Source: Saccharina japonica (lineage: Eukaryota; Sar; Phaeophyceae; Laminariales; Laminariaceae). Taken from it: 64,000 nt of DNA. The translations under genes were made by a program, and so were the position numbers. The notes beneath the pieces were generated by a model, which saw only the letters and a program-made list of their open reading frames with translations, made no database searches and was not told the origin of the DNA. This document shows positions 63,381 to 64,000 of this stretch, in pieces (positions within the stretch are counted from its first letter, which is position 1; each line of letters starts with the position of its first letter). The stretch is from NCBI GenBank assembly GCA_008828725.1, contig MEHQ01000337.1, positions 188,153 through 252,152 on the forward strand, read 5' to 3'.

Positions 63381-64000
63381 ATTGTATTACTAAGTGCTTT
63401 TTGGGGATGGTATGCGTTTCATGTGGATGCATGTGCTGTATGTGCTGTATGTGTTATTATGTGTGCTATGTCTGGGTCGTATGCGTTCTGTGTGATGGAT
63501 GTGTTGTACTACTGTGTGTTCCGCGTGCGTCGTATGTATGTTGTCGGGGTTGTGTGTGTGTTTTACGTGTCGTATGTGTTTAATGTGTGTTGTTTAAGCT
63601 GTAGTTGTGTGTGTTTTATGTGTTGTACGTGCTGTAAATAACTGCAGAGCCGTGCTGCGGTCTAGTTGTTGTAGTTTCAAGCCTGAAATCTTCCTAGTTC
63701 GCTTCCTAACTCGCCGAGCGTTACCACTGCGAGGTACGTACTACGCTGTATCTCTCGGATCCGATGTTGCAGGTAGCACAACAATCCGTTAGCAAACTGG
63801 TAACTGTTAGATACCGGTAGCTACCCCATGGGATCGAGCGTCGGGGTTAGAGCTATATTTTCACTCATACTCGGTTGTGGGCATGGTATAGAGTGCCTCA
63901 TATGTCATTTAACCTTCAGAAAATCCACGTGCCGCCCCTACTACCGTACCACACACGTCTGATGACACCACTTCCGATCGAACTAACCACTGCCACAAAC

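Overview
This is nuclear DNA from a eukaryote. Genes are split into short exons by long GT-AG introns, and most of the window is repeats, microsatellites and small hairpin transposons. A short TTAGGG-type telomere tract, CAG/GCA-rich coding stretches and a ZIF-like MFS transporter would fit a stramenopile, possibly a brown alga. That assignment is inference; nothing here fixes the species. No bacterial operon, rRNA, intact tRNA or CRISPR array was seen.

Layout, all genes on the + strand. 1-3.0 kb: GATA-type minisatellite and non-coding DNA. 3.06-21.02 kb: gene 1, a 12-TM major facilitator transporter. Nine exons join in phase to about 516 residues. Its introns hold (TTCTTG)n, (TTG)n and (CCATA)n tracts and many small transposons. 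Between 12.06 and 20.3 kb the same gene segment appears twice, joined at two single-N positions (15369 and 19222). The copies differ by transposon insertions and by synonymous changes only, so this looks like two haplotypes laid end to end by the assembler. 21.8-27.2 kb: a 127-bp repeat x3, then a 348-bp satellite x12 that stops beside an interstitial (CCCTAA)n tract. 27.4-30.4 kb: non-coding.

30.4 kb to at least 60.5 kb: gene 2, which I assembled by eye from splice signals and phase. A signal-peptide exon is followed by exons whose phases agree: a Ser/Thr-rich repeat region, a thrombospondin-type-1-like piece, more Ser/Pro/Thr-rich sequence, a charged helical pair of exons, and an acidic/poly-Ala exon. 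It totals at least about 2250 codons with no stop, so the 3' end probably lies beyond the window. It may be one gene or two. I do not recognise it as a whole.

Mobile elements dominate the rest. Family A is a ~247-270 bp MITE with termini like GACGCGTGCTACGATAGAGG and a 4-bp target duplication (six exact cases: TATT, TTAC, TGCT, GTAC, TACA, TCAC), with about 30 full or partial copies. Family T has GGGCCC-type ends with TTA duplications (PIF/Harbinger, Tourist-like). Others are tiny CCC...GGG elements at TTAA (piggyBac-like) and TA-flanked Tc1/mariner-like hairpins, including a 787-bp near-perfect palindrome. TTA- and TTAA-targeting elements have repeatedly landed in one internal site (CTCCTTAACCC) of family A.
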